In this document: positions 1 to 9,697 of the stretch, piece by piece
Numbering within the stretch: position 1 is the stretch's first letter
How the letters are laid out: every line of letters begins with the position of its first letter
DNA from: Pachyseris speciosa
Taxonomy: Eukaryota; Cnidaria; Anthozoa; Scleractinia; Pachyseridae
Assembly (NCBI GenBank): GCA_016490735.1
Contig: JAEMWC010000154.1
Span: forward strand, 803,501-867,500
Direction: 5' to 3'
Length of the DNA: 64,000 nt
Translations under genes and position numbers: made by a program
The notes under the pieces: model-generated
Database searches by the model: none
What the model was told of the DNA's origin: nothing
Seen by the model: only the letters and a program-made list of their open reading frames with translations

Positions 1-207
1 CTTCCCCCCTCCCCCCCCCCCCGATTACTGACTCTTCTAGCAGCCGGTGGCGGTTTTTATTACGTTGTATGACGATTTCTCAACTTTATCAGTACGTTCT
101 ACTTTCACACAAACAAAACCTAAAACGGGCAGCCTAAACTTTGTTTATTTGTTCGATTTCTCAGACATTTCATTTGAAAATACAATGACAACAAAGATGA
201 CTATTTA

Positions 208-331
208 AATATGTGACTGATCATCGCAGTTATGAACACTTTAAGCAGTAGTGAAAATAAAGCCTGAAAAAAAAAATTCAGGCTTGTACGGGACTCGAAC
301 CCACGACCTCTGCGATACCGATGCGATGCGA
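208..331 (-). repeat. truncated tRNA-derived SINE copy
   Basis: This is a partial copy of the family seen whole at 612-844. It shares the tail with the 'gatcatcgcagtt' and 'gcagtagtgaaaataaagcc' blocks and the 3' half of the tRNA-like part, including the B-box complement (gggactcgaacccacgacc). The tRNA-like part is cut off at about 331, where a different dispersed repeat begins. Confidence 0.7.
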
Positions 332-333
332 GG

Positions 334-606
334 GGGAGCAAACACGGCTATAATTACAGAGGCGGATTTCCGCAGCGAAAATGTCTTTCAAAAGACATTT
401 GTACTGACATTACTTTCATGAAGTATAAAGAACAGATTCAGGCTACAACGACCGTAAACGAGTTTTTAAGGTTTCATACAAACCTCTCTAATCAAAATTA
501 ATATGCAAATTACCGTGAATTTAGAAGCCACGTGAGAAGATTTATGGTTCTAATTTACGGACGCCTTACCTTTGTTAATGGCCTTTATTTTCTGTTGAAT
601 TAACGA
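334..606. repeat. partial copy of the 43.2-43.7 kb MITE family
   Basis: The stretch matches 43285-43590 nearly base for base over about 270 bases, including 'ggcggatttccgcagcg', 'gtctttcaaaagacattt' and 'caacgaccgtaaacga'. Only the interior and one edge are present here. The copy is sandwiched between two SINE copies, so it probably inserted into, or recombined with, SINE DNA. Confidence 0.75.
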
Positions 607-611
607 TATAA

Positions 612-844
612 ATGAAACCTAAATATGTGACTGATCATCGCAGTTATGAACACTACTTAAGCAGTAGTGAAAATAAAGCCAGAAAAAATAAATTCAGGCT
701 TGTACGGGACTCGAACCCACGACCTATGCGATACCGGTGCAGCGCTCTACCGATTGAGCTAACAAGCCATCTGGGAGATGACTCATACAAGAGTAAGAGG
801 TGACGGCAAATTTCATCAACACAAGGGATGCCCATCCAAAACAA
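612..844 (-). mobile_element. tRNA-derived SINE, minus strand
   Basis: On the minus strand a tRNA-like head (697-768) is followed by a body containing 'cctgaatttattttttctgg', a 'ttattttcactactgcttaa' block and 'aactgcgatgatcagtcaca'. Related copies lie at 208-331, 9165-9445 and 30480-30908. Such a tRNA-headed repeat fits a Pol III-transcribed SINE. No coding capacity is expected; the short open frames that cross it are incidental. Confidence 0.75.
697..768 (-). tRNA. tRNA-Thr-like sequence inside a SINE (probably not a functional tRNA)
   Basis: Read on the minus strand, the 7-bp acceptor stem GGCTTGT/ACAAGCC pairs perfectly. A D-arm with an A box (TAGCTCAATCGGTAG) and a T-arm with a perfect B box (GGTTCGAGTCC) follow. 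The anticodon loop reads CCGGTAT, giving GGT (Thr-like), but base 33 is C rather than U and the anticodon stem has a mismatch. These defects and the repeat context point to a SINE head rather than a working tRNA gene. Confidence 0.55.
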
Positions 845-872
845 TGAGGCAAAATTACTTCAAGTTTGCTTG

Positions 873-912
873 CTAACCCTAACCCTAACCCTAACCCTAA
901 CCCTAACCCCCC
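873..912. repeat. interstitial telomere-type repeat (CCCTAA)n
   Basis: About six tandem CTAACC units occur in a row. The TTAGGG type is the usual animal and cnidarian telomere unit. Unique-looking sequence lies on both sides, so this is an internal tract, not a chromosome end. Confidence 0.9.
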
Positions 913-1870
913 AATCTAGCCTTACTCCAAGCCTCGGATCTTTAGTCCTAAAGCCAAAACAATAACTTTCGCCCTAAAATACACATTGTAAACCTATTCT
1001 TAAGCTAGGCTTGGCCATGGCGTTCAGTTTTTGGTGTAAAAAGTAATGGTCACGTGACCTAATTTTTTTCCCCTTAATCATTATCACGGGAAAATCGTTT
1101 CCATCTTGTTTTCTTAGCCTCAAGCGGCTTGAACATTCGGAGATGAGATTTCAATCACTGAAACGTTCTGCACGCTAACTATTATAAATACGGTGAAAGA
1201 ATTCAAACACATGCATCAAACTGCGCTGCCATGACAATAATATGAGAAATCGAAATTCAGGGTTAGGTAAGGTAAATCTTTATTTAAACACAGTAAAATT
1301 CATCAGGTACACAAAGGTTAAAAAACATCTTCATATTTAAAATCTTAATAATACACATGAAAAAATTTCTCGATTCTGATTGGCTAAGAGGAATGCAGTT
1401 TTTAGGAAACACGATGCAGAAAAAAGGTAATTCAGTGCAAAAAAGTGGTAAACAACAGACGATTCTAATTGGTTAATTAACAAAGGAACTGAAATTGAGC
1501 CAATCAAACGCAACCTTTGAATGGCGCAAAGTCTGAAGAGCTGCAAGCGACTCTGCGAGCCAAAACAATGGCTGGCTTTTTGAGCAGGTTTTCTTTCTTC
1601 GTGACGCCGAGATTAATAAACAAACAAGGACAAACAAAGCGAAGATAACGAACTAGAAAGCCTGAAGGTAATGATTGCAGCGCTTGATAGACACTTAGCA
1701 AACAAAGTAGCCTTATAGCTATAGCCTGAAATTGTTTAGCCAGATTTTACAGCTAAAAACGCTTTAAAAACATCGAGAAAGCTGTTGTTTTGGTTCATCT
1801 TAGCTTCGTTGTGTTGCTTCTGCAAGGTTAAGAAGCTATCTCGCAATTTTTTCATGTATATTATTAATAA
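913..1870. other. no gene recognised
   Basis: No convincing coding or RNA gene is visible. A block at about 1265-1350 (ttaggtaaggtaaatctttatttaaac) resembles, on the minus strand, the AATAAA-bearing 3' end of a LINE, but it is too short to assign. Confidence 0.5.
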
Positions 1871-1983
1871 GTAATCACATGATTTTTGTCGTGCAATTTG
1901 GAATAAATAAGCACTTGTAAATTTTTTCAAAGACCACAAATTGCACTCGCTCTACGGGCTCGTGCAATTTTGCGAGTCTTTGA

Positions 1984-2019
<36 letters not shown>

Positions 2020-2037
2020 TCGAAATCATGTGATTAC
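1871..2037. mobile_element. fold-back MITE (near-complete palindrome)
   Basis: The left arm starts 'gtaatcacatga' and the right arm ends 'tcatgtgattac'. The arms share 'gtgcaatttggaataaataa' and 'aaattttttcaaaga', so almost the whole 167 bases folds into one hairpin around a short centre near 'gctctacgggctcg'. This is typical of a MITE. I could not define a target-site duplication. Confidence 0.75.
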
Positions 2038-2044
2038 CTACACA

Positions 2045-3950
2045 AATTACAATATTACTATTTCTAATTACTAATTACAACTACTACTTTTACTACTAAT
2101 TGAAATGCTGCTAATTACAAGGTTATGATTGTTAAACTGTATTAACAACTTGTTTTCCATGAATGCCGTGCCTTATTTGTTATCATAGTAATCATTTAAA
2201 AGTGCGTTGAATTGAGTCAGAGATTCTGCTTGCCGTAAAGTTTGAGGAAGGTTATTCCAGAGAACAGCACCGCCGTAGCTAAAGCTATTACGAAGATAAT
2301 TTGTGCGTGGCTGTGGTATAGCAAGTTTATTTATAGAATCTCGAAAAGTATATGGAACAGCAACAGATCGACTTTTAAATTTGTCACTTAACCCATTGAC
2401 TACCGGCTGTTTTTACATTTTCGGAGTGATTTTCCACCCATAAACGATGAATAGCAATTCGTGACTCTTTATTTGAACTACCAGGGAAAAGTGGTACTGT
2501 CCTAAGCCGCTGGAGGCTCAAGGTTTCTGAAAACGTCATTTTGACGTCGCTATTTTTTATCCGTGAAGCGACAACAATGGTCCAAGTTCGATTTGCTTGC
2601 GATTTGTGCTAAATTTACAGCCATTTTTCATCTTTAGCGGCTGCCTGATGAGCATCATTAAGCGTGACGGTAGCTAAGAGTCCATTTTCTCAAAGAATCG
2701 AGCAAGGTGATGTACTTTGTTGTTGAATTTGGCTTGTTACTCGACGAACTGGGAATTTGGCCGGTCGAACACTTAGTACCTTTGGGACTCGACTATTGAT
2801 GAATTTCTCGACCTACCGCCACATATTTTGGAATTTCTGAGTACTGAAGATGACCACAAGCAGGAATTTTTGGCAGTAGGTCGGAGTGGCTGTAGACTTA
2901 GTTTATATGTGAAAGAATTAGGAGAAGGAACGGGTGCTGTCAAAAATTCTCGTCATTTCCCAGCATGCAACGTGGTCTAGATGTTGAAAATGGAGGAAAG
3001 GCCCGAATGCACTGGAACAAAAGGCTGTATCTACGCTCGGGAGAAGAATATCAACAAAAAAAGTCATTTCTAAGCTAGAAAAAGGACTGAATTTCGTTAT
3101 GATGGTTGAAGTTTGGTTTTTCGGCGATGATTTCCTTAAAAAACATGAAGGCAAAAAGGGGCTGCCGCATTTTTGTCGTTTCTCTTTGACGTTAAAAACG
3201 GTCAGTTTCGTTCTTGTCCAAACTTAAAAGGCCATATTTGGTAAAAATCGCTACGTTTCTTGCATTTATTGGATATCCAAATTTAAAGGGCATTCCATTT
3301 CGTGCTGACAACTAACAGTTGAGGCAATATTCGTGCGATTGAGAAAGTTGCAATGTTTTGAAGCATGGGAGTTTTTTACGGCCGGTTTTGGCCGGCACGG
3401 GTGCCAATGGGTTAAATATTCAGGCTTAAGGCCCTTAAGAGATTTAAAAACCATTGCTTTCTAAATGTCACGCTGAGTACTAAGATTTTTCCAGTTTAGA
3501 ATTTCAAATAATTGCCATGCATCAGCGTCATAGTTTGAGAAAGTTAGAGCCCGCGCTGCACGATTTTGAAGTTTTTGTAATTTTTCCGCCAGTTTTATAC
3601 CACAGTTTCCCCCAAACAACACTGCAATAATCGAAATGCGGTTGAATTAAAGCCTTGTAGATGAAATGCAGTGTTGCTGGGGGGACAAATTTCCTGACCC
3701 GTTTGATGGCTGCAATACCAGAGGCAATTTGTTTTAGCCAGCATGTCGATATGGCTGCCCCAGGAAAGGTTTCAATTGTATAAATAAGAACCCCCAAGGG
3801 TTTAGTCGTTGAAACTTGGGCTATGGGGGAACCGTTAATGGTCAGAGCGGGAGATGCAGTTAGAGTGTTAAGCTTTTGTCTGGAGCCGATTAGCCGATTA
3901 GCATATTAAAATCGGTCTTAGTCATATTCAGTTGGCCAGTCCAGAGGCAA
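2045..3950 (-). pseudogene. LINE 3' end (RT C-terminal region), interrupted by a piggyBac-like insertion
   Basis: Minus-strand translation gives the post-RT part of a Jockey/CR1-type LINE polyprotein. From about 3950 down it reads SRQKLNTL, then KPLGVLIYTIETFPG, then IYKALIQPHFDYCSVVWG. Below the insertion it resumes with FSYGGAVLWNNLPQTLRQAE, a typical extreme C-terminus of such LINEs. Several frames are needed, the catalytic RT motifs are missing and the 5' part is absent, so this is a 5'-truncated dead copy. The reading breaks cleanly at the 1.02-kb element at 2392-3411. Its truncated 5' edge sits only about 30 bases before pentraxin-1 exon 2, where sequence similarity with the copy-2 intron begins. 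Confidence 0.8.
2392..3411. mobile_element. piggyBac-like non-autonomous DNA transposon
   Basis: The element is bounded by TTAA on both sides (2388-2391 and 3412-3415) and by termini CCCATTGaC and GtgCCAATGGG. TTAA target duplication with CCC...GGG ends is the hallmark of piggyBac-type elements. The inserted block splits an otherwise continuous LINE translation, which independently fixes both ends. No full transposase frame is visible in the 1,020 bases, so it is probably an internally deleted derivative. Confidence 0.75.
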
Positions 3951-3977
3951 TAATTACTGAACTTGTCTTACCGACAG

Positions 3978-4188
3978 ACTATGCCCTTCACTTCCCAAGT
4001 GGTGCAATCAGCGATTACGCGAATATCTGGGGCATGCGCGCTTTGAGAGCGTTTACAGTGTGCTTTTGGATGAAGTCGAGTAGTAATAAGGTTGGAACGC
4101 CGTTCAGTTACGCTGTTCCGGGACAGGATAATGAATTGCTTGTGTATAACTACAGGGACTTCCGTTTGTTCATTGGGGGCGAGAACAG
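3978..4188 (+). CDS. short pentraxin copy 1, exon 2
   Basis: This exon encodes the N-terminal half of a CRP/SAP-type pentraxin domain, a secreted calcium-dependent pattern-recognition lectin. The acceptor is 'cttaccgacag' just before 3978 and the donor is 'aacag/gttagt' after 4188. The 211-bp length and phase (1 in, 2 out) match copy 2 and exon 3 at 8136. The sequence includes DYANIWGMRALRAFTVCFWM with the first conserved domain cysteine, and GQDNELLVY, where D-N corresponds to CRP calcium ligands D60/N61. The signal-peptide exon is not in the window: bases 127-180 already match intron 1 of copy 2 (18825-18880), so exon 1 should lie to the left. Start and expression are therefore unverified. 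Confidence 0.85.
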
Positions 4189-5626
4189 GTTAGTTATTCT
4201 GTTCGAGAAACAAAACAACAACAACAACACAACAAACAAACAAGCAAAACAAAACAACAAAATCATTAAGATAATGGTGGGATAGCTTTCACTAAAAAAT
4301 ATTAGTGCCTTAATTGTGCGAGCTGTCTTATTCTTGAGGTTCACCCCTTGCACTCCATGGTGAAGAACTTGGAACTACGTTAAATTTGCAAGCTGTATAT
4401 GAAACTTAACGTCGCGTTTGAAATGTTGACCCGGAAACAGTTAGTTTTGTTTTCCCGAGAGTTCTGATGTTTCCCGATACTTCTTCGAGCAAAACAGCAG
4501 GACTTGTGGGAAAATAAAACTACCGTAACTAGTTTCCAAGTGCTTTGTTATATACCTAGCCTTTCCCTTCAACAATCACAGCAAAACAAACAAACACAAA
4601 CAAAGACAGCAATAAAAGAACACAACTTCTTTACTCGCTCACAAGCCTGCTGAATGAATAATTTACAGATGTACTTGTTTCAAAGCACCTGAAAAAATTA
4701 GAAGATGCTCTTGTATTTTCCGAATCGTTTCCTTCTATTATTAAATGTTGATTCTGTTTCGGCTGATAATCGAGAAAAACGTTCGTTCGTCTATCTTTAC
4801 AGGTGCCGAACCTAATGATTATATAGGTAGGCACATGTAAAGTTCGACGTATGAACCGGGCCAAAGCATCGGGTTCCATGACGTTTGTATTATCGTTGGT
4901 TTAAACTGAAAACTGGCAGTGTTATCAGGTCCGCCCCTGTCAATCAAACTGATGTGAGCACGTGCTGCAGATCATGTCACTTTTTAGTCACTTTTTAGTC
5001 ATGCACTGATTACTTGCTGTTGTATCCGGCGTGGGCAATTTTTCTTTTTACGCCCACTTCAAGATGGCGGTCAGTTACCGTGATCGACTGGTATCTAGTA
5101 AACATAGACGATTAGTACTGGGCTCTACCAGCTTTCCATCCTCCACTTCCGGTGAATATCTTCTGCTTCGAGCTGCTTCTCAAGCCAGTTCTTGTCGCAG
5201 GTTTGATCCTTGGATGCGAAAATGCGTTGCTATTTTTTAGAGTTAGTTGCGCTGCTGATTTTCTACATCTATAATGAAGTAAATAATCAAGAAGTCAAAC
5301 CACGAGCGGGTTTGCTCGATTTTGAGCATTCTGGCGTGCGTATTCTTTGTTTACCCTTCGTCGCTTTGTGAAAGATGCTGTTTTCTTCAAACCTCTGGGC
5401 TTTCTTCTGCTGGGAAGTTGGCGTAAAAGGGAAATCGTTGGCATATTTCGCCCACATCACGTCGCGACGAGTAATGAAAGTGTCAATAAACATTAAATTA
5501 ATAAGTAATTTGTGTGGTATAGAACAAAAAATGGTTTTGCTGCGTAGCACTCGATTTAAATGAACGTAAATGAAATTTTTGTTGTTTTTGTCCAATTGCC
5601 GAGAAACTGCACTGATTCACAATCAG

Positions 5627-5653
5627 ACGTTTCGCGAATAACCCCCTCATCAG
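5627..5653 (-). ncRNA. hammerhead-ribozyme-like core
   Basis: On the minus strand the order CTGATGA, a G-rich/loop segment, CGAAAC, GTC follows the type-I hammerhead core (CUGAUGA - stem II - GAAA). Stem II pairs poorly here (G-run against TTCGC), so catalytic activity is doubtful. Hammerheads of this kind occur in the terminal repeats of Penelope-like elements, and Penelope RT coding lies about 170 bases away. Confidence 0.45.
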
Positions 5654-5783
5654 TGTTATAGTTGGTTACGAACTTGCGTGGCATGTAAGTTTTGGCACCA
5701 AAATTTCGTATTGGCCGACTGACCCTGCACCCTGGGGATCATGCAGACGATATGACCATGAAATGGCTTTTCCAGAAACCTAA

Positions 5784-5812
5784 CTAACCCTAACCCTAAC
5801 CCTAACCCTAAT
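5784..5812. repeat. interstitial telomere-type repeat next to Penelope RT
   Basis: Four to five CTAACC units stand immediately before the recognisable Penelope RT coding. Sequence on both sides reads as transposon-derived. Confidence 0.85.
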
Positions 5813-5817
5813 CAACC

Positions 5818-6185
5818 TCGCATGCCAGTGTTTTACACACTTATAAAGTTTCACAAAAACATCCGGTCCGACAGGCCGATGATTTCGGGCGGTGATGTAT
5901 GGCTCTACAGAACGAATATCTTCATTCATAGACAACATCATTCAGCTTTTAGTAAAACCACAGAAATCGTACTTCAAAGACACGACAGATTTCATTAATT
6001 TTATCGAAGGACTCAAGTCCCGAAGAGTATAATTCTAGTCTCAATGGATGTCTTTAGCCTGTGCACTAACATCCCACAGGAAGAAGGAATATACACTGTA
6101 AGCAACAGAAGGCATACGAAACATTCTATAAGAAAGACACTTCGATACAACCCACTCTCTTAGAGAACTAGTAAGACTTAAGCCC
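5818..6185 (+). pseudogene. Penelope-like element reverse transcriptase fragment
   Basis: The plus-strand translation shows MPVFYTLIKFHK, then RPMISGGDVW, then ILVSMDVFSLCTNIPQEEGI. The last block is the PLE motif that contains the first catalytic aspartate (S-M-D-V-x-S-L-x-T-N-I-P). Several frame changes and a stop break the reading, and the downstream catalytic box is missing because the copy ends in another repeat edge (gcccgtttcacgctggcg at about 6183). It is a dead fragment of a Penelope-like retroelement; the family assignment rests on the motif order. Confidence 0.8.
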
Positions 6186-7207
6186 GTTTCACGCTGGCGA
6201 TATAATGACATTGACATAAGGATAAGATCGGTTTTATCTTTATTTTGTTATCTGTGTTAAGTTCATGCTGTTAGGTTCCTCCAAAATGTCATTATGTCTG
6301 TATGTTCACACTGCAATTTTTACTCCCAGATAACGTCCTTTTTATGTCATTACTTGTTGAGAAATAATTGGGAATTTTATTGATACCATGTTCAATTAAA
6401 CCAAATAAAATCGTGGGATTATCAATGCATTAGAGAGTTGCTGTTTAAAAAAATATAATAAGGAAATCATTTTGAGCCACCTTAAACGAGAATCAACCTT
6501 GCTGAAGAAATTTATCAAGATCCACCAATTACACCCTACAAGAGGCAGATTAAGAGACATACCGGTAAACCCTACTCTAAAGGTCAACTACACAACATGA
6601 CGGGAGACCAGCAGGAGTCGTGTTAGGCCCGCCAACACTTCCAAACAGAAATTTCTGACCTTTGCAGTGAGCTGGGGGTGGCGAAGAGAACTGGACGTAA
6701 CAAGGAAACATTTTCGTTTTTACGCCCACTTCCCAGCAGAAGAAAGCCCAGAGGTTTGAAGAACAACACTAGCGACTTCATTTACAAAGCGAAGCCGGAG
6801 TGAGCAAAGATTTCACATATCATTAAGCCTTCGAATGCTCGAAATCGAACAATATTCGACATCATAAGGCCGCCCACGGTTTGACTTCTTGATTTTGTAC
6901 TTTAGTGTAGAATTAGAAAATCAACTGCAGCGCAGCTGCCTCTCAAATTAGCGACCCATTTTCGCATCCAAGGATCAAAACTGCGACAAGAACTGGCTTG
7001 AGAAGCAATTCGAAGGATTCGAAGCAGAAAATATTTACCAGAAGTGGCAGGAAGGAAAGCTGGTAGAGCCCAGTACTAATCGTCCATGGTTACTAGAAAC
7101 CAGTCGATGACGGTAAGTGGCCGCCACCTTGAAGTGAGCGTAAAAAGAAAACAGTTGCGCAATTGTATCCCGGTCGGGATACATTTGGATACATCTGGGG
7201 ATACATC

Positions 7208-7549
7208 TGGGGAGCAGGGATGGCGTAGTGGTGGGAGCACTCGCCTCCCACCAATGTGGCACCGGATTCGATTCCCGGTGACGCCATAAGTGGGCTGAGT
7301 TTGTATTTGTTCTCGACCCTGCTCCGAGGGTTTTTCTCAGGGTACTCCGGTTTTCCTCCCTCAGCAAAAACCAGCATACGGCTTATTCGAGCTCGCTGTA
7401 GGCTGTGCTCCAAGGTCATACATGGACCGTATAGCGGCTGCCAGAGGCGCCTTGTATATGCTTTCGGTTCGACCTTGTTGAGCTGCGTCCTTGCTGTACT
7501 TTGCGAGGACGATTAGCTCAGACAGTTATTATTATTATTATTATTATTT
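7208..7549 (+). mobile_element. tRNA-headed SINE with (TTA)n tail
   Basis: The head carries a Pol III A box (tggcgtagtggtgggag) and B box (ggattcgattcc). The body follows with 'gggtactccggttttcctcc' and the element ends in (TTA)n at about 7528-7549. Full relatives are at 30190-30481 and 58148-58437 and a headless one at 24540-24733. The microsatellite tail suggests mobilisation by a LINE with a similar 3' end, such as the one at 27.7 kb. Confidence 0.85.
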
Positions 7550-8135
7550 GAATTTGATCAGGGTCACGTGACCAAGAATCAGCCAATCACAGTGGTCGTT
7601 TTGTTGAGTGAAAGTCTAGGTATATAACAATTAACAATTCTTGAATGAGGCTGAGCATAATAGCGAGAAACTACCATGGCCGACATTTGACTTATCTTCC
7701 GAAGCCGAAGGCTGAGGCGGAAAACACAAGCCGTGAGAATTCTCGTTATCATGCGGAAACCGAATCCAATAATTGTTCTTTTATGCATAACTTGAGTGTT
7801 TGTAAAAACAAGGGCGCGTACAAGAAACTAAACATGGTACGTCAACTTGCAAACAACTTTATTTGTAAGCTTGAAACCTAAGAGTTGCAGCGCAATCTGA
7901 AAGTTTCCAAACGTGTTTGTCGCGTGTGTTAGCTATTGTCTGCAAAATGACGTCACTTCTGCATGTATAAAGCCTATTGTCTGTAGGTATGACGTAACGA
8001 AAACAATGCCAGCAGTAATTAGCTGCGCTTTTAGCTAACCAAAGTTGAGATAGTGACACCAATGTGACATAATAATGGCCATTGAACGCTGGCAAAGTGA
8101 AAAATATTTTTTTACGTAGCACTTTTCTGTTACAG

Positions 8136-8535
8136 GAGAGCAGGATTCTCAGCCAATGATGGCAGATGGCATCATATCTGTGTGACTTGGCAAAGCAGTA
8201 ACGGTGCTTGGCAGTTCTACAAAGATGGAGTCCTCTCTCACGACAGCATAAACTTCAAGAGGGGCTACACCATAAGGGCGGGAGGATCTCTGGTGCTGGG
8301 ACAAGAACAAGATGAAATGGCAACGGGTTTTGCCTCGTCCCAGTCCTTTCGTGGAACGTTGACCAACGTCAACGTTTGGAATTTTGTTCTGTCGGGCTCG
8401 ACCATAAGAATATACTCAAGGTCTTGTAGCTCGGGGGCAGGAAATGTCTACAGGTGGATTGACTTCTCACACGGCGTCAAAGGCAGAACCGCAGTTGTCA
8501 TTCCATCCCCTTGCTACCCGTTGTCTATAGGATAA
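8136..8535 (+). CDS. short pentraxin copy 1, exon 3 (C-terminal half)
   Basis: This terminal exon starts after acceptor 'cttttctgttacag' and joins exon 2 in frame (AG/G). It holds the pentraxin signature H-x-C-x-[ST]-W-x-[ST] as HICVTWQS, a perfect match, and GGSLVLGQEQD, where E-Q-D are calcium ligands in CRP. The position of CRP E147 is alanine here, while the glutamine equivalent to Q150 is kept (SSQSF), so site 2 may be weaker. The frame is open to a TAA at 8533-8535, and a polyadenylation signal lies at 8706-8711. The intron before it is about 3.95 kb, against about 0.75 kb in copy 2, because transposons fill 4435-8066. The gene looks intact in the parts seen. Confidence 0.87.
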
Positions 8536-8705
8536 GCACAAGCTGCACCGAGCATTCTGTGTTCAAAATAGATGACAGTCTGAAAATTGTTAGTAAGTGC
8601 ACTGTAGATATGTCATTGCTCATAATAATAGGAGAGAACTAAAGTGTAGTGTTGAAACTATAAACGTCAAATGTAATCAGACCAAGAACACAGGCTGGCT
8701 TGAAA

Positions 8706-8711
8706 CAATAA
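8706..8711 (+). terminator. polyadenylation signal, pentraxin copy 1
   Basis: AATAAA lies about 170 bases after the stop codon, in sequence closely matching the same site of copy 2 (21709-21714). Confidence 0.7.
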
Positions 8712-8789
8712 AACGTGTGTATTGTCCACAATAAGGAGTCTGAGTTTGGTCTCATGTAGAGATTAGAGAGATTTTGAACTGAGAGCCGT

Positions 8790-8825
8790 AAAACCTTTTA
8801 TTTATTTATTTATTTATTTATTTAA
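8790..8825. repeat. (TTTA)n microsatellite
   Basis: About eight uninterrupted TTTA units occur just downstream of pentraxin copy 1. Confidence 0.9.
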
Positions 8826-9164
8826 GGATTTGTACAAGCAGTACCGGTGCAAAAACAATAGGACATAAGTCCCCTACTAGGTTACTAGTTTTAAGCACCT
8901 CGTTTAATATCTGACCGTGAGTTCATTTGCGCCCTTTAGTGATTATTTGAGATGGCACTCATTCTGCAACCTTTTTTTATGGCTTCCTTCCCTTCAAGTT
9001 ACACCATTCTACCTCCACCGTAAAAATGAATTTTATCATGCTGGCAGTTGGATCAGTCGACGTCTTCAACACGTTATGTGTTGAAGACGGTACAAGTCTC
9101 GCTGTTCGCTTGTTATTGGCTAGACTTGTGTTTATTTAGATCTGAAACGTGACTTTGAGATATC

Positions 9165-9445
9165 TACATAAGAAATATATTAGAGAATGAATATATGAAA
9201 ATCATACATTTAATCGTGAACATTACTAAAGCAGTAGTGAAAATAAAGCCTGAAAATAATTCAGGCTTGTACAGGCATCGAACCCACGACCTCTGCGATA
9301 CCGGTGTAGTGCTCAACCAACTGAGCTAACAAGCCAACTGCGAGCTGGTCATTTTGTTGGTTTGTAATATACCCGTGAATGATGATGATGAGAGAATGAA
9401 TGTATGAAAATCATGATCATTCACATATTCAAAAAATATATTGTT
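9165..9445 (-). mobile_element. tRNA-derived SINE copy with flanking repeat blocks
   Basis: The tRNA-like head on the minus strand (9264-9335) lies between the body block (gcagtagtgaaaataaagcc) and a block ending in 'atgatcattcacatattc', as in the copies at 612-844 and 30480-30908. It is inserted in the duplicated pentraxin flank. Confidence 0.75.
9264..9335 (-). tRNA. degenerate tRNA-Thr-like SINE head
   Basis: The acceptor stem GGCTTGT/ACAAGCC is intact, but the T-loop region (aggcatcgaacccacgacc on the plus strand) and D arm carry changes relative to 697-768. The GGT anticodon-like loop is kept. It is best read as SINE sequence. Confidence 0.45.
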
Positions 9446-9697
9446 AGTCTAGGAAGTCCCACTCACCTACTAGTTTTTCACTCAATCATGAGAAGCTCAG
9501 TAAAGCCTTAGAGTATCGAGATTTGAAACTCAAAACAGTTTCGTACTAGCTTTATTTCTTTGGACAGATAATTAATCCAGGATCAACAAGATAAAATTAT
9601 GTACATGTCATTGGTTCTCACTCTAAATTTTGTAACAAGCCTGAAAAAAACTTGGTAACAAATGAGTTAAAATAATGGAACTTTGGCAGGAACCCAT

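Larger units (their letters stand above)
5022..7172. repeat. large inverted repeat (arms ~410-460 bp) around Penelope remnants
   Basis: The left arm (about 5022-5432) and right arm (about 6714-7172) are reverse complements with scattered differences. Shared landmarks include 'tagtactgggctctaccagc', 'gcttctcaagccagttcttg', 'gatccttggatgcgaaaatg' and 'tctgggctttcttctgctgg'. The 1.28-kb centre holds the hammerhead-like motif, the telomeric repeat and the Penelope RT fragment. The whole block lies within pentraxin-1 intron 2 and is absent from the copy-2 intron. It could be a fold-back transposon or the inverted terminal parts of a retroelement; no transposase is visible. Confidence 0.8.
8965..9690 (+). 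repeat. pentraxin downstream-flank duplicate, copy A
   Basis: The parts about 8965-9085 and 9440-9690 match the flank after pentraxin 2 (21835-22350) and the orphan copy at 25125-25590. Shared markers include 'ttcaagttacaccattctac', 'cccactcacctactagtttt' and 'ttgaaactcaaaacagt'. A tRNA-bearing repeat interrupts this copy at about 9165-9440. Confidence 0.8.

Noticed and set aside
873..912. Chromosome end marked by telomeric repeats
   Set aside because: Tract is short and has ordinary sequence on both sides.
4150..4353. Hydrophobic minus-strand frame that could suggest a membrane peptide
   Set aside because: It is the reverse of pentraxin exon 2 and a CAA-rich intron tract.
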